Shown piece by piece: positions 27,299 to 36,168 of a stretch of DNA of 64,000 nucleotides; within the stretch, counting starts at the first letter, position 1, and each line of letters starts with the position of its first letter. The position numbers and the translations under genes were made by a program. The notes beneath the pieces are model-generated. The model was not told where the DNA came from. It was given only the letters and a program-made list of their open reading frames with translations, and searched no databases. This DNA comes from JAJFIE01 sp964344255 (GTDB lineage Bacteria > Pseudomonadota > Alphaproteobacteria > Rhodospirillales > Casp-alpha2). Location of the stretch: assembly GCA_964344255.1 (NCBI GenBank), contig CAYFMQ010000005.1, positions 1 through 64,000 on the forward strand, written 5' to 3'.

Positions 27299-28075
27299 AT
27301 GCATGCAATCCGATCCCTTGTTTACGACATCCTGCAAACCGTTATAACGGTCATGTTCCTTATCGTGTTTCTTATCCTTTTGGTGTTGCCGCCGGCATAC
27401 CTGCAACAGGCCATACATATGTGGGCCCATACCATGCGGTTTCTTTCCGTTTATGTCCTGGGTATGAAGATCAGGGTCCGGGGGCTTGAAAACATTCCCG
27501 AAGGAGCCGCCCTGGTTGCCTCGAAACACCAGTCTGCCTGGGATACGGCTGTGTTCTTTATCTTCTTCCCACGAGCCGTTTATGTCCTGAAGGAAGAGCT
27601 TCTGAAACTCCCCTTGTGGGGGAGATATGCCCTCAAATATGGCGCCGTCGCCGTTGACAGGTCTGGTGGCGGTGCGGCGCTCAAGAAAATGCTTTCGGAA
27701 ACGAAATCTCATCTTGCCAATGGCCGCTCGGTGATCATCTTTCCGGAAGGCACCCGTGTGCCGCCGGGGCGGCATCACCATTTCCACCCCGGTGTTGCCG
27801 CCATTTACAAATCGGTCGATGCGCCGACGGTGCCGGTTGCGCTGAATTCCGGGTTGTTTTGGGGAAAGCGTTCTATCGGCATGAAACGGCCGGGGACGAT
27901 TACAATCGAATTCCTGCCGGTGATTGAACCGGGACTTGATCGCAGGACGTTCATGGAGTCTTTGCAAAACAGTATCAACGACGCGACCGACCGTCTGGAA
28001 GCCGAAGCCCTGGCGGAGTTTCCGCACTTGAAATTGCCGCCCCGGGAACCTGATTCAGAGGAAAAAACGCCATAA
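27299..28075 (+). CDS. plsC: 1-acyl-sn-glycerol-3-phosphate acyltransferase
   Basis: 258 residues. It makes phosphatidic acid from lysophosphatidic acid at the inner membrane. Acyltransferase motifs are clear: KHQSAWDT (HX4D, about residue 79), GRYALKYGAVAVDRSG, and FPEGTRVPPG. There is one N-terminal membrane segment (VMFLIVFLILLVLPPAYL). It is last gene of the ftsE run. Confidence 0.92.
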   Translation: MHAIRSLVYDILQTVITVMFLIVFLILLVLPPAYLQQAIHMWAHTMRFLSVYVLGMKIRVRGLENIPEGAALVASKHQSAWDTAVFFIFFPRAVYVLKEELLKLPLWGRYALKYGAVAVDRSGGGAALKKMLSETKSHLANGRSVIIFPEGTRVPPGRHHHFHPGVAAIYKSVDAPTVPVALNSGLFWGKRSIGMKRPGTITIEFLPVIEPGLDRRTFMESLQNSINDATDRLEAEALAEFPHLKLPPREPDSEEKTP

Positions 28076-28092
28076 CATCGGCAAAACGGGTC

Positions 28093-28223
28093 AGTGGATA
28101 ACCTTGTGAATAGAATTTGCCTCTGAATGTGGGTTCTTGCCTGTGAATAACGGGCAAAACTTCCAAAAACGAGAGGATATTTGGCCCAAATCCCCATAGG
28201 GATCGGGAAAAGGCTGTGGAAAC
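28093..28223 (-). promoter_or_regulatory. Cluster of four DnaA-box-like 9-mers upstream of nrdJ
   Basis: Read on the minus strand: TTATCCACT (28093-28101), CTATTCACA (28105-28113), TTATTCACA (28142-28150, a perfect TTATNCACA box) and GTTTCCACA (28215-28223). All four have the same orientation, and three differ from the consensus at one position. They fill much of the 304-bp gap 28076-28379, the only gene-free stretch above 300 bases here. DnaA control of ribonucleotide reductase genes is known in other bacteria. Confidence 0.5.
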
Positions 28224-28240
28224 ATAACGAGAACAAACTC

Positions 28241-28269
28241 TTGACCCAGAAAGTCCCTCGGCGTACTCT
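28241..28269 (+). promoter_or_regulatory. Candidate sigma-70 promoter of nrdJ
   Basis: TTGACC (28241-28246) and TACTCT (28264-28269) are 17 bp apart, downstream of the DnaA-like boxes and about 110 bp before the annotated start. The -10 is weak. Confidence 0.4.
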
Positions 28270-28379
28270 TCTTCCCCTGGTTTTTATTGAAAAACAGTAG
28301 CATACCGTTCGGCTAAGGCTGATTTCATGCGGCATACAGGCCATAAGACGGTATTCGGGGGAAACCGGTTTTTGTACCC

Positions 28380-30839
28380 ATGCAGGGCATGAAAGTACGG
28401 CCGGGTGATTTTGATAATTATGGGTTGATGAGGCTATCGGAAACGGTCATGACGCAGGTAGCGCCGATTTCACAACAGATTTGGGACATGAAATACCGCC
28501 TGAAACGCGCGGATGGCTACCCTGTGGACAAAAGTATCGATGACACCTGGCGCCGCGTGGCTAAAGCACTGAGTGAGCCTGAAGCCGATAAGGCCTTGTG
28601 GGAGAACAAATTTTTCGAGCTGATGCGCGACCTTAAATTCCTGCCTGCCGGTCGGATTATCTCGGGCGCCGGTTCGGACCGCCGTGTCACCCTGTTCAAC
28701 TGCTTTGTCATGGGAGACATCCCCGATGACATGGCGGGTATCTTCGACAGCCTGAAAGAAGCCGCGCTCACCATGCAGCAAGGCGGCGGGATCGGATACG
28801 ACTTTTCCACGCTTCGCCCCAAGGGAGCGCTGGTGGAAGGCGTCGGCGCCGATGCCTCCGGGCCGCTTTCCTTCATGGATGTCTGGGACGCCATGTGCCG
28901 GACGATCATGAGCGCCGGTTCCCGACGGGGCGCCATGATGGCGGTGATGCGCTGCGACCATCCGGATATCGAGGCCTTTATCGAGGCCAAGCGTGAGCCG
29001 GGGCGTCTTCGCATGTTCAATCTCTCCGTACTGGTAACGGATGCCTTCATGCAGGCGGTGAAGGAAGACGGCGACTGGGATCTTCAGTTCGACGGCACGG
29101 TTTACAATACCGTCAAGGCGCGCGACCTGTGGGACACCATCATGCGTTCGACCTATGCCTATGCGGAACCGGGCGTCATCTTCATCGACCGCATCAACAG
29201 GGCCAATAACCTGGGCTACTGCGAAACCATTCACGGAACGAATCCCTGTGGCGAACAACCCCTGCCGCCTTATGGCGCGTGCCTGCTGGGTTCCATTAAT
29301 CTGGCCCGGTTCGTCGAAAATCCTTTTGAGGAAAGCGCCGGAATTTTGCTGACGGAACTTTCCCAGGCCGTCACGACGGCCGTGCGCCTGATGGATAATG
29401 TCATCGACGCCTCGGGCTTTCCCCTGGAGCAACAGGTCCATGAAGCCAAGTCCAAGCGCCGTATCGGTCTTGGCGTAACAGGGCTTGCTGATGCCCTGAT
29501 CATGTGCGGGGCCCGTTACGGGGGCGCCCAGGCGGTGCGCCTGACGGAAACGTGGATGGACACCATCCAGCGTGCAGCCTATCTGGCGTCCGTCGAACTG
29601 GCGAAGGAGAAGGGGGGATTCCCCTTGTTCGATGCGGAAAGCTACCTGGGTAACGGCCACGTTGCGACTCTGGATGAGGATATCCGCGACGCCATTGCCG
29701 AGCATGGCATCCGCAATGCGTTGCTGACGTCGGTGGCGCCCACCGGCACCATCTCGCTGTTTGCCGACAATGTGTCGTCGGGGCTCGAGCCGGTATTCAG
29801 CTTCAAGTACACCCGCAATGTCCTGATGCCCGATGGCGAGCGCCGTTCGGAAGATGTTTCCGATTACGCCTATCGTTTGTATCGCCGCCTGCGGGGCGAG
29901 GACGCCGCACTGACGGACGCCTTTGTCGATGCCCAGGTGTTGGCTCCCAATGATCACCTTGTCATGCAGGCCGCCGTTCAGAAGTACATCGACAGCTCCA
30001 TATCCAAGACAATCAACGTGCCGGAAAGCATTTCCTTCGATGATTTCAAGGACATCTACATGCAGGCCTACGATTTGGGCTGCAAGGGATGCACGACCTA
30101 TCGGCCCAATGACGTTACCGGGGCGGTGCTGGAAGCCAAGCCTGAAGCGACTGCGGCTGATCAGGCGGAGCCGGAACTGCCCCTGAGCGACGCCAGCGTA
30201 TCGGCGCTGCCGGTGGATGAAGGCGATTCAGGGGCCGTCGTCTACATGACCCAGCCGCTGGACAGGCCCGAAGCGCTGCCGGGTGCGACTTACAAGGTCA
30301 ACTGGCCGGAAAGCGATCATGCCATCTACATCACCTTGAACGACATCATCCAGGACGGTCGCCGCCGCCCGTTCGAGGTCTTCATCAATTCCAAGAACAT
30401 GGAGCATTACGCCTGGACCGTTGGCCTAACGCGTATGATCTCGGCCGTATTCCGACGCGGCGGTGACGTATCCTTCGTGGTCGAGGAACTGAAAGCCGTG
30501 TTCGACCCCCGTGGCGGGCAATGGATGGGCGGCAAATATATTCCGTCCCTGCTGGCGGCAATCGGCGGCGTTATCGAGCGCCACATGATCGATATCGGAT
30601 TCCTGAGTGCGCCCGGCCAACTAGCCAACGAGGCTGACAAGAAGCTCAACGTTGTCGGCCTGGACGGCGGGTTCGGCGGCGATGACGGCGGTAATCCGGG
30701 CGATGGCGCTTCCGGAAATCCTGGCGGTGGTTCGTCCCATTCCTTGTTCCGCCAGTGCCCCAAATGCGGCCAGCCCTCGCTGATCAGGCAGGAAGGTTGC
30801 GATACCTGCACCAGTTGCGCTTATTCCAAGTGCGGTTAG
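28380..30839 (+). CDS. nrdJ: Class II (adenosylcobalamin-dependent) ribonucleotide reductase
   Basis: 819 residues. Reduces ribonucleotides to deoxyribonucleotides with a B12-generated thiyl radical, independent of oxygen. PISQQIWDMKYRLK, LPAGRIISGAGSDRR, FNCFVMGD (an active-site Cys), the loop NPCGEQPLPP and VAPTGTISLFADN are all present. The C-terminus ends in a Cys-rich ribbon (CPKCG...CDTCTSCAYSKCG), probably the shuttle thiols. The family usually begins near PISQQIW, so the ATG at 28449 (MTQVAPISQQ) is a realistic alternative start. The stop codon lies inside the first of three 25-bp tandem repeats. Confidence 0.94.
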   Translation: MQGMKVRPGDFDNYGLMRLSETVMTQVAPISQQIWDMKYRLKRADGYPVDKSIDDTWRRVAKALSEPEADKALWENKFFELMRDLKFLPAGRIISGAGSDRRVTLFNCFVMGDIPDDMAGIFDSLKEAALTMQQGGGIGYDFSTLRPKGALVEGVGADASGPLSFMDVWDAMCRTIMSAGSRRGAMMAVMRCDHPDIEAFIEAKREPGRLRMFNLSVLVTDAFMQAVKEDGDWDLQFDGTVYNTVKARDLWDTIMRSTYAYAEPGVIFIDRINRANNLGYCETIHGTNPCGEQPLPPYGACLLGSINLARFVENPFEESAGILLTELSQAVTTAVRLMDNVIDASGFPLEQQVHEAKSKRRIGLGVTGLADALIMCGARYGGAQAVRLTETWMDTIQRAAYLASVELAKEKGGFPLFDAESYLGNGHVATLDEDIRDAIAEHGIRNALLTSVAPTGTISLFADNVSSGLEPVFSFKYTRNVLMPDGERRSEDVSDYAYRLYRRLRGEDAALTDAFVDAQVLAPNDHLVMQAAVQKYIDSSISKTINVPESISFDDFKDIYMQAYDLGCKGCTTYRPNDVTGAVLEAKPEATAADQAEPELPLSDASVSALPVDEGDSGAVVYMTQPLDRPEALPGATYKVNWPESDHAIYITLNDIIQDGRRRPFEVFINSKNMEHYAWTVGLTRMISAVFRRGGDVSFVVEELKAVFDPRGGQWMGGKYIPSLLAAIGGVIERHMIDIGFLSAPGQLANEADKKLNVVGLDGGFGGDDGGNPGDGASGNPGGGSSHSLFRQCPKCGQPSLIRQEGCDTCTSCAYSKCG

Positions 30840-30900
30840 CACGTATTTTACCAAGTGCGGTTAGCACGTATTTTACCAAGTGCGGTTAGCACGCAATGGA
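30826..30900. repeat. 25-bp tandem repeat duplicating the nrdJ 3' end
   Basis: A unit starting CCAAGTGCGGTTAGCACG and ending TATTTTA occurs at 30826-30850 and 30851-30875, then again from 30876 with a diverged tail. A fourth trace (ACAAGTGCAG) is at 30901. The first copy carries the last codons and stop of nrdJ. Each copy holds a small inverted repeat GTGC-GGTTA-GCAC. No long T-run follows. Confidence 0.92.
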
Positions 30901-30949
30901 ACAAGTGCAGGTGAGGTAAGGTAAGGCCTGCGTTTCCTATTTTTGTAGA

Positions 30950-31522
30950 TCAGAAGTTTGATGTGGACCGGCGTATCATGTCGTTGGCGCCGGTTGATTG
31001 GGTCACAAGCGAATCAAAATATTCCTTGATTACTTTTTTATCGTTGCCGAGTTGAGCAACGCCCAAAAACTGGTTCATGGTTTGCCCGTCATTCGATAAC
31101 GGCAACCTTAACCCGATATAGATGCTGAATTCCTTCCCGGAATTCTTTTCCTCGCCATTGCTCATCACGTAGAATGTCGGTTTCGGATCGCGATAAAAAG
31201 CCTCGAACCTTTCCCTGGTAAGTTTGGCAGCCTTGGGTGGTTGATAGTCGTCAACCGACTTCCCGGTCAGGTCATAACCTTCCAGATCGCAAAAAACAGT
31301 CCCGAAAAACCGGTAGCGGAAATCCAGGGGCTCCGGAATGATATCGACGAGGATCATCCGCGCGATCAAATCCGGAGGAAAGGCGAGAAACCCCAATTGA
31401 TCCCAACTGGGAGCAAACCTGTCACCCCGTTTTTCATTCCAGATATCGAGGCATGCTTTCAATTCCGGGTACAGGCCCGGATCGAAATCATCCGCCTCAT
31501 AGGTCGGGTAATTTATATCCAT
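30950..31522 (-). CDS. PAS-domain protein (PAS_5 type)
   Basis: 190 residues with no output domain. The pattern RGDRFAPSWDQL, LVDIIPEPLDFRYRFFG and DLTGKSVDDY is that of the PAS_5 family, abundant and often multi-copy in Rhodospirillales. It may bind a small ligand and act with a partner. It faces the end of nrdJ and has a weak ribosome site. Confidence 0.78.
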   Translation of the reverse strand: MDINYPTYEADDFDPGLYPELKACLDIWNEKRGDRFAPSWDQLGFLAFPPDLIARMILVDIIPEPLDFRYRFFGTVFCDLEGYDLTGKSVDDYQPPKAAKLTRERFEAFYRDPKPTFYVMSNGEEKNSGKEFSIYIGLRLPLSNDGQTMNQFLGVAQLGNDKKVIKEYFDSLVTQSTGANDMIRRSTSNF

Positions 31523-31679
31523 ATTTTTTAGCAGCTTGAGCGAACCACCGACTCATTTACATAAACATCATATCAATATTAGATTTTAAGCAAAAGGATA
31601 TACGCAGGAGGCGAGACGTAAGTGTATAGAAATGGCTGTAAATCAAGACAGTGATAGACGTAATGCGTCAATACGTTTA

Positions 31680-32165
31680 TCAGCCTAACTTTTGAAGTGC
31701 ATTCCTGCGTTCAAGGCTCTCTTCCGGCCAATATTCGCTGCTGTCATAGTATGCCTCGACTGCGGGCGTCCCCTCCGGCAATTGAACCCAAGGCAGCTTT
31801 GATCGCGTATAGATATGGATATCCGGCTCAATGCTGTCCGGGTCGTCCAGGGTGCCGACACGCACAAAGGCGACGGCGTCGCCGGCGCCGGCGTAATGAC
31901 TCCAGAGTGCGACCCGGCAGTCCGGACAGCGTACGACAATCTGCCCCTTGCCGCTTTCGGACGGCGTTTCCACCGGTTCCGGTTCGCCGCGGACGACGAT
32001 CACATGATCGGATTCGACCATGGCGTTCAGGGCGAAGGCCGTGCCGGTTTCGGTCTGGCACGACCGGCAATGGCAGCAGTGCACGAACATCGGCTTCGCC
32101 GTCATCCGGTAGTGCACGGCGCCACAAGCGCAACCGCCTTCCATCATGAAATCGTCCCCAGTCAT
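31680..32165 (-). CDS. GFA-family zinc protein
   Basis: 161 residues of the glutathione-dependent formaldehyde-activating (Gfa/CENP-V) fold. Zinc ligands are visible: GCACGAVHYR, CCHCRSC and CPDCRVALWS. Many members are not true formaldehyde enzymes, so the function is open. It lies 21 bp after the sulfotransferase on the same strand and may be read from its promoter. Confidence 0.82.
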   Translation of the reverse strand: MTGDDFMMEGGCACGAVHYRMTAKPMFVHCCHCRSCQTETGTAFALNAMVESDHVIVVRGEPEPVETPSESGKGQIVVRCPDCRVALWSHYAGAGDAVAFVRVGTLDDPDSIEPDIHIYTRSKLPWVQLPEGTPAVEAYYDSSEYWPEESLERRNALQKLG

Positions 32166-32186
32166 GGCCGGTATCCTTCCAATCCG

Positions 32187-33932
32187 TCAATCGTTGTCAA
32201 TAATGTCCAATAAAGGCGTAAGCTGGTGCTCGAATTTTTTCCATGAGTCGATGGAGCCGCTATAGAGAGGCTGGCGGACCTGAACGGCGCTTGCCGTGTT
32301 GACGTTTCGTTCGGTCTTGTGGAATTCGAGGCAATCGGGATGCCAGTCAAGATCGCAATAATCCAGCAGGTCCCGGACATTCGGCTCCATATCCTGGACC
32401 AGGTTTTCATAGCTTACATGATGGACAAAGCCGGGCAGGGCATTCTCCCAGTGCGCCATTGTTGTGCGGTAGAGGTTGTAGTACGCACCCAGTTCTTCCA
32501 GATCGTTGCTGTAGAAATGACCATCGGCGAACAGGTTCTTGTAAATGGACAAACACGTGTCCATGGGATTGCGCCGGCAATGAACGACTTTGGCCTTGGG
32601 CAGCATCAGCTTGATCAAGCCTACCTGCAGGAAATTTCCCGGCATCTTGTCGGTGATGCGTTTTGCATCAGTAGAATATCTCCGCAGGTTCTCAAGATAA
32701 TACCCGGCCATATTGGTGAAGCTCTGGGCTTCCATGCGGGCAAGGTTTTCCGGATACCGGTTATCTTCGCTTAAGGTCAGGGCATGGACGAGATCAATAG
32801 CAATGGACAGCTCTCCGGCGCCGTACACATCCGGGTGGCTGGCGAGGATCTGTTCAACAAGCGTCGTGCCGGAACGGGGCATGCCAACAATGAAAATCGG
32901 TGTCGTGTCCTGAACGCCGGATCCTTCAAAGCGGCCGAACAGTTCGTCCGTGAATGTCCGCTGTACTCGGCCTATATAATCGGCTTCGGTCCCGATGGAA
33001 AAATCGAAGGTCTTGCGTTTCAGAGTATTGCCGGTTCTGTAGAATTCAAACGACTTGTCAAAATCACCTATGTCCTCGTAGGCCTTACCGAGAGAAAAAC
33101 ACATATACATTTTTTTTTCTTCCGCCAGATCTGCCCTGGCGTAGGTTTTTTCCATGGCGCGGACATCGTCATCAACGGCGTCAAACCGTTTGATGCGGGA
33201 CATCTGGCGGTGAATTTCCGCTTCGTCGGGACTTAGTTCCAACGCCTGCCGGTATGCCTGCATTGCTTCGTCCAGTCGGCCGAGATTGTGAAGAACCTTG
33301 CCCAGGTTGCGGTACGCCAGCACGTACCGGGGGTTGATGGCAATGGCTTTGCGGTGGTGGCTGATGGCCTCGTCATGCTGGCCCATGTCATCGTAAATGT
33401 TGCCCAGATTGGTATAGGGGTCGGCATAATCGGGTTTTAACTCGATTGCCTTGTTGAAGCATTGTGTGGCGAGGTCGGGACGCTTTCCCTGCTTAAGAAC
33501 GGCGCCCAGATTGTTGTACGCCTCGGAAAAACCGGGATTGAGGTCAATGGCCTTTTCAAAGCACGCCCTGGCTTCCTCGTATCGGGCCATGGCGCGATAG
33601 ACTTCCCCCAGGTTGTTGTGGGCGTCGGGGAAGTCGGGTTCATGGGAAATGGCTTGGTTAATCAGTTCAATAGCTTGCTCGCTTTTGCCGGTCTGGTGAG
33701 CAATCACGCCAAGAATGCAAAGTGTGTCAGCCTGGTTCGGCACCTGTTCGAGGATTTGCCGGCAGAATTTTTCCGCCGTACCAAGGTCGCCATTGGCGTA
33801 ATATGTCTTTGCGGCTTGTACGGCGTCGGAAAGGGATAAATCCTTTGCCGCTCCCTGCAAGCTTCCCGTGCCGGCTGGCTTTGTTGACTTTTTCGCCATT
33901 TTACTCTGGCGCCGTCTTTCCGATCTGTTCAA
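32187..33932 (-). CDS. TPR-repeat sulfotransferase
   Basis: 581 residues. The N-terminal half holds about seven tetratricopeptide repeats (PDFPDAHNNLGEVYRAMARY, PGFSEAYNNLGAVL, PDYADPYTNLGNIYDDM). The C-terminal half is a PAPS-dependent sulfotransferase with a 5'-phosphosulfate loop IVGMPRSGTTLVEQIL and 3'-phosphate motif HCRRNPMDTCLSIY. I start it at the TTG at 33932, with AAGGGG 7 nt upstream and an NRSERRRQSK leader typical of such proteins; the ATG at 33899 has no good site. It follows the 2OG oxygenase gene by 29 bp. The sulfated substrate is unknown; TPRs suggest a protein or peptide target. Confidence 0.85.
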   Translation of the reverse strand: MNRSERRRQSKMAKKSTKPAGTGSLQGAAKDLSLSDAVQAAKTYYANGDLGTAEKFCRQILEQVPNQADTLCILGVIAHQTGKSEQAIELINQAISHEPDFPDAHNNLGEVYRAMARYEEARACFEKAIDLNPGFSEAYNNLGAVLKQGKRPDLATQCFNKAIELKPDYADPYTNLGNIYDDMGQHDEAISHHRKAIAINPRYVLAYRNLGKVLHNLGRLDEAMQAYRQALELSPDEAEIHRQMSRIKRFDAVDDDVRAMEKTYARADLAEEKKMYMCFSLGKAYEDIGDFDKSFEFYRTGNTLKRKTFDFSIGTEADYIGRVQRTFTDELFGRFEGSGVQDTTPIFIVGMPRSGTTLVEQILASHPDVYGAGELSIAIDLVHALTLSEDNRYPENLARMEAQSFTNMAGYYLENLRRYSTDAKRITDKMPGNFLQVGLIKLMLPKAKVVHCRRNPMDTCLSIYKNLFADGHFYSNDLEELGAYYNLYRTTMAHWENALPGFVHHVSYENLVQDMEPNVRDLLDYCDLDWHPDCLEFHKTERNVNTASAVQVRQPLYSGSIDSWKKFEHQLTPLLDIIDND

Positions 33933-33961
33933 GAATGTCCCCTTTTTATTGCTAGCTGGCT

Positions 33962-34606
33962 TTATTGTCTGGGCAGGTAGTCGTTGGACCATTTCAGGAT
34001 GATGTTGAAGCTGATGGATATACGTTTGTCCTCGCTCAGATTCGGGTGGACAAAATGCATCAGGCTGGACGGCCACAGCATCAACAATCCCGGCTCAGGC
34101 AGGACGGTATATTCCGGGTCTACATAAGGATCGTTGCGTATGGACTGCATATTGAAGCCGGTGCGCGGATCGTAGAAGGTAATGGAGTTTGGCCGAATGT
34201 CTCCACGTTGCCTGGAACCGGAACGCTTTGTCGGCACCTTCACGTAGTAGGTTCCGCTTAAATAGCAATGCGGATGGTTATGTGTGTCATGGTAATCCCC
34301 GCGCCGGTTGACATTGGCCCAACCGTGTATCTGCCAATTTACGGGAAAATCGATACCGATGGCCTGGAGGTATTCGATGATTGTTGCATTGACTTGCTGG
34401 CGCAGCCAGTTGGTGGCTGGCTGGTCTATTTCAAAAGGGTTGTTGTCCTGGTAATCCGTCGTCAAATCGGCCGATGTCCTGTCCCAGTCCATTACCAGTT
34501 TCAGCAGTTCCTTGTTTGGCGCCTCGTATTCGGCAAGGGTTTTACGCACCAGCTTTGTGGGCCACAAGTCAAGGATTTGCATGCTTCCTGAGGCGTCGTT
34601 GCTCAC
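33962..34606 (-). CDS. Putative 2OG-Fe(II) oxygenase (TIGR02466 type)
   Basis: 214 residues. The WPTKL start, YHDTHNHPHCYLSGTYYVKV (first metal ligands) and the distal LMHFVHPNLSEDKRISISFN fit the TIGR02466 family of double-stranded beta-helix oxygenases. The start could be GTG 34606 or ATG 34582; neither has an ideally spaced site. It lies immediately upstream of the TPR-sulfotransferase. A two-step hydroxylation/sulfation of a shared target is an inference from this pairing only. Confidence 0.78.
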   Translation of the reverse strand: MSNDASGSMQILDLWPTKLVRKTLAEYEAPNKELLKLVMDWDRTSADLTTDYQDNNPFEIDQPATNWLRQQVNATIIEYLQAIGIDFPVNWQIHGWANVNRRGDYHDTHNHPHCYLSGTYYVKVPTKRSGSRQRGDIRPNSITFYDPRTGFNMQSIRNDPYVDPEYTVLPEPGLLMLWPSSLMHFVHPNLSEDKRISISFNIILKWSNDYLPRQ

Positions 34607-34865
34607 GCTACGGGTATCTCCCTGTTTCCATGCCAGTTATACCCTATTACCCGTATCTCTTTCATATATCCAATGGTTTCCCATTATTAGCCCTACGAAT
34701 GGTTCCGGTCATTCTGCTCGTTATATTAGATTTTTTAAAAATTGTCGGTCAATTTGGTGGTATACTCTCTACCGTATATTTGAAATTTCAGGGACATTAT
34801 TGGATTAGAACAAGCGTTCTTGGGGGTGTATGCCTCACGTAAAAAACCAATAATTTAGAAAACCA

Positions 34866-36116
34866 TTGAGCAATCCTGTAGGCAAATCGACAGAGTTTTT
34901 ATTCAACCATGATGCGGTTATCGCATTGATGGTGAACTCCGGCTTTTACCGCCATCGCAACCTGCGGAACAGCCTGCAGCAGGCCTTTGTCAAAAACCGG
35001 AGCATATCCGACTGGAACAAGCTCACGATAGCGGCATGGGAGGTGCTTTACTTCCTGATCGAGAACTACATTGCAGGCACTGTTATTGGCGTTACGGATA
35101 TCCCCTATGCGACAAATCTTTCCGCCAGTACCGCCAGAAGGGCGTTGAGAAAACTTGAACAGCTGGAGATGGCGGTAACCGAATCCGATAGCGATGACAA
35201 GCGTCGTATCATCACCGGTCTATCTCCCCAATACAGACCGGTCGTGGATGAATTCATCAAAGGCTATGAAAACGGTTTTGCCGCTCTCATCCAACGCCAT
35301 GACAAACAGGAAAGACTGGCTGCCCAGCATGCCCTTGAGCGGACCAAGGAAGAGTTGGAAGAACATGAGGCCATGCTCCTGCAGGCCAACAAACTGGCTT
35401 CGATGGGCCATTGGGTATGGGATGACATAGGCGATAAATATCTCTTCGTTTCTGAAGAAAATGCCCGGCTCCATGGCATGACGATCGAAAATTATATGAA
35501 CAGAAACAATATCAGCTATTTCGACGATGCCTTTGTTCATCCGGATGACAGGGGATTTTACCGTGAGCAGGTTGTGGAGGCAGACCAGAATTATGGCGGT
35601 TACGACATCCGCTACCGGATCATAACGGCGGGAGGGGAGCTCAGATATGTCCGCGAAATTTCTCAGCCTGTCCTCAATGAAGAAGGCGTGCTGGTTCGCT
35701 CGATCGGCACGACGCAGGATATTACGGACTATGTCATGATCGAACAGGCGCTCAGGGAAAGCGAGGGCCGTTTCAAGCAGTTGCTGAATATTTCCTCACA
35801 GTTGATGGGCATATACTTACCTGATGGATCAAGGGTTTATGTAAATCGTGCGTATTCTGAATTTACCGGAAAATCCGAACAGGAACTCCTACAGGAGAAG
35901 GCGGGCGGGGAGCTTGATCCTGAAGAACTGAAAGTTTTCCGGAAATTAATTTTTCAGCTATCGCCGGATCAACCAACCGTTCAGCAGGTCTTCAGAATGA
36001 CAAGGTTCGATGGCGAGGAACGGGATGTCCTCTGGGTAGATCATGGGCGCTTCGATGAAAAGGGAGTGCTGGTGGAGGTACACAGTATCGGCCACGATGT
36101 CACAACCGGGAAGTAA
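34866..36116 (+). CDS. Winged-helix (MarR-like) protein with two PAS domains
   Basis: 416 residues. Residues 1-125 form a MarR-like winged helix (LTIAAWEVLYFLIENYIAGT, then NLSASTARRALRKLEQLEMA and DKRRIITGL). A coiled coil at about 145-180 follows. PAS 1 is at about 180-290 (GHWVWDD, ending SIGTTQDITDY) and PAS 2 at about 300-416. There is no kinase or cyclase domain, so PAS sensing probably controls DNA binding directly. The only in-frame start before the winged helix is TTG 34866 with no clear ribosome site. Confidence 0.78.
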   Translation: MSNPVGKSTEFLFNHDAVIALMVNSGFYRHRNLRNSLQQAFVKNRSISDWNKLTIAAWEVLYFLIENYIAGTVIGVTDIPYATNLSASTARRALRKLEQLEMAVTESDSDDKRRIITGLSPQYRPVVDEFIKGYENGFAALIQRHDKQERLAAQHALERTKEELEEHEAMLLQANKLASMGHWVWDDIGDKYLFVSEENARLHGMTIENYMNRNNISYFDDAFVHPDDRGFYREQVVEADQNYGGYDIRYRIITAGGELRYVREISQPVLNEEGVLVRSIGTTQDITDYVMIEQALRESEGRFKQLLNISSQLMGIYLPDGSRVYVNRAYSEFTGKSEQELLQEKAGGELDPEELKVFRKLIFQLSPDQPTVQQVFRMTRFDGEERDVLWVDHGRFDEKGVLVEVHSIGHDVTTGK

Positions 36117-36168
36117 CGACTTAATCGATCCTGCTGTGGCGCCCCTTTATGCCTAGGTGGCTGAGGAT

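Noticed and set aside
28093..28223. DnaA boxes as a replication origin
   Set aside because: No dnaA, hemE, parAB, gidA or AT-rich unwinding element with the boxes; a promoter role for nrdJ is simpler.
28076..28379. Cobalamin riboswitch before nrdJ, or in the ccr/ecm gap
   Set aside because: No B12-box sequence or riboswitch-like stem arrangement could be found by eye in either gap.
28470..29957. 495-codon open frame on the minus strand inside nrdJ
   Set aside because: It is the antisense shadow of a strongly conserved nrdJ; the translation resembles no protein and has no ribosome site.
30826..30910. CRISPR-like array
   Set aside because: The units are directly tandem with no spacers and include a coding end; no cas genes nearby.
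34474..34842. 122-codon plus-strand frame over the oxygenase 5' end and the gap before the PAS regulator
   Set aside because: Cysteine/aromatic-rich random-looking translation, no ribosome site, overlaps a real gene.
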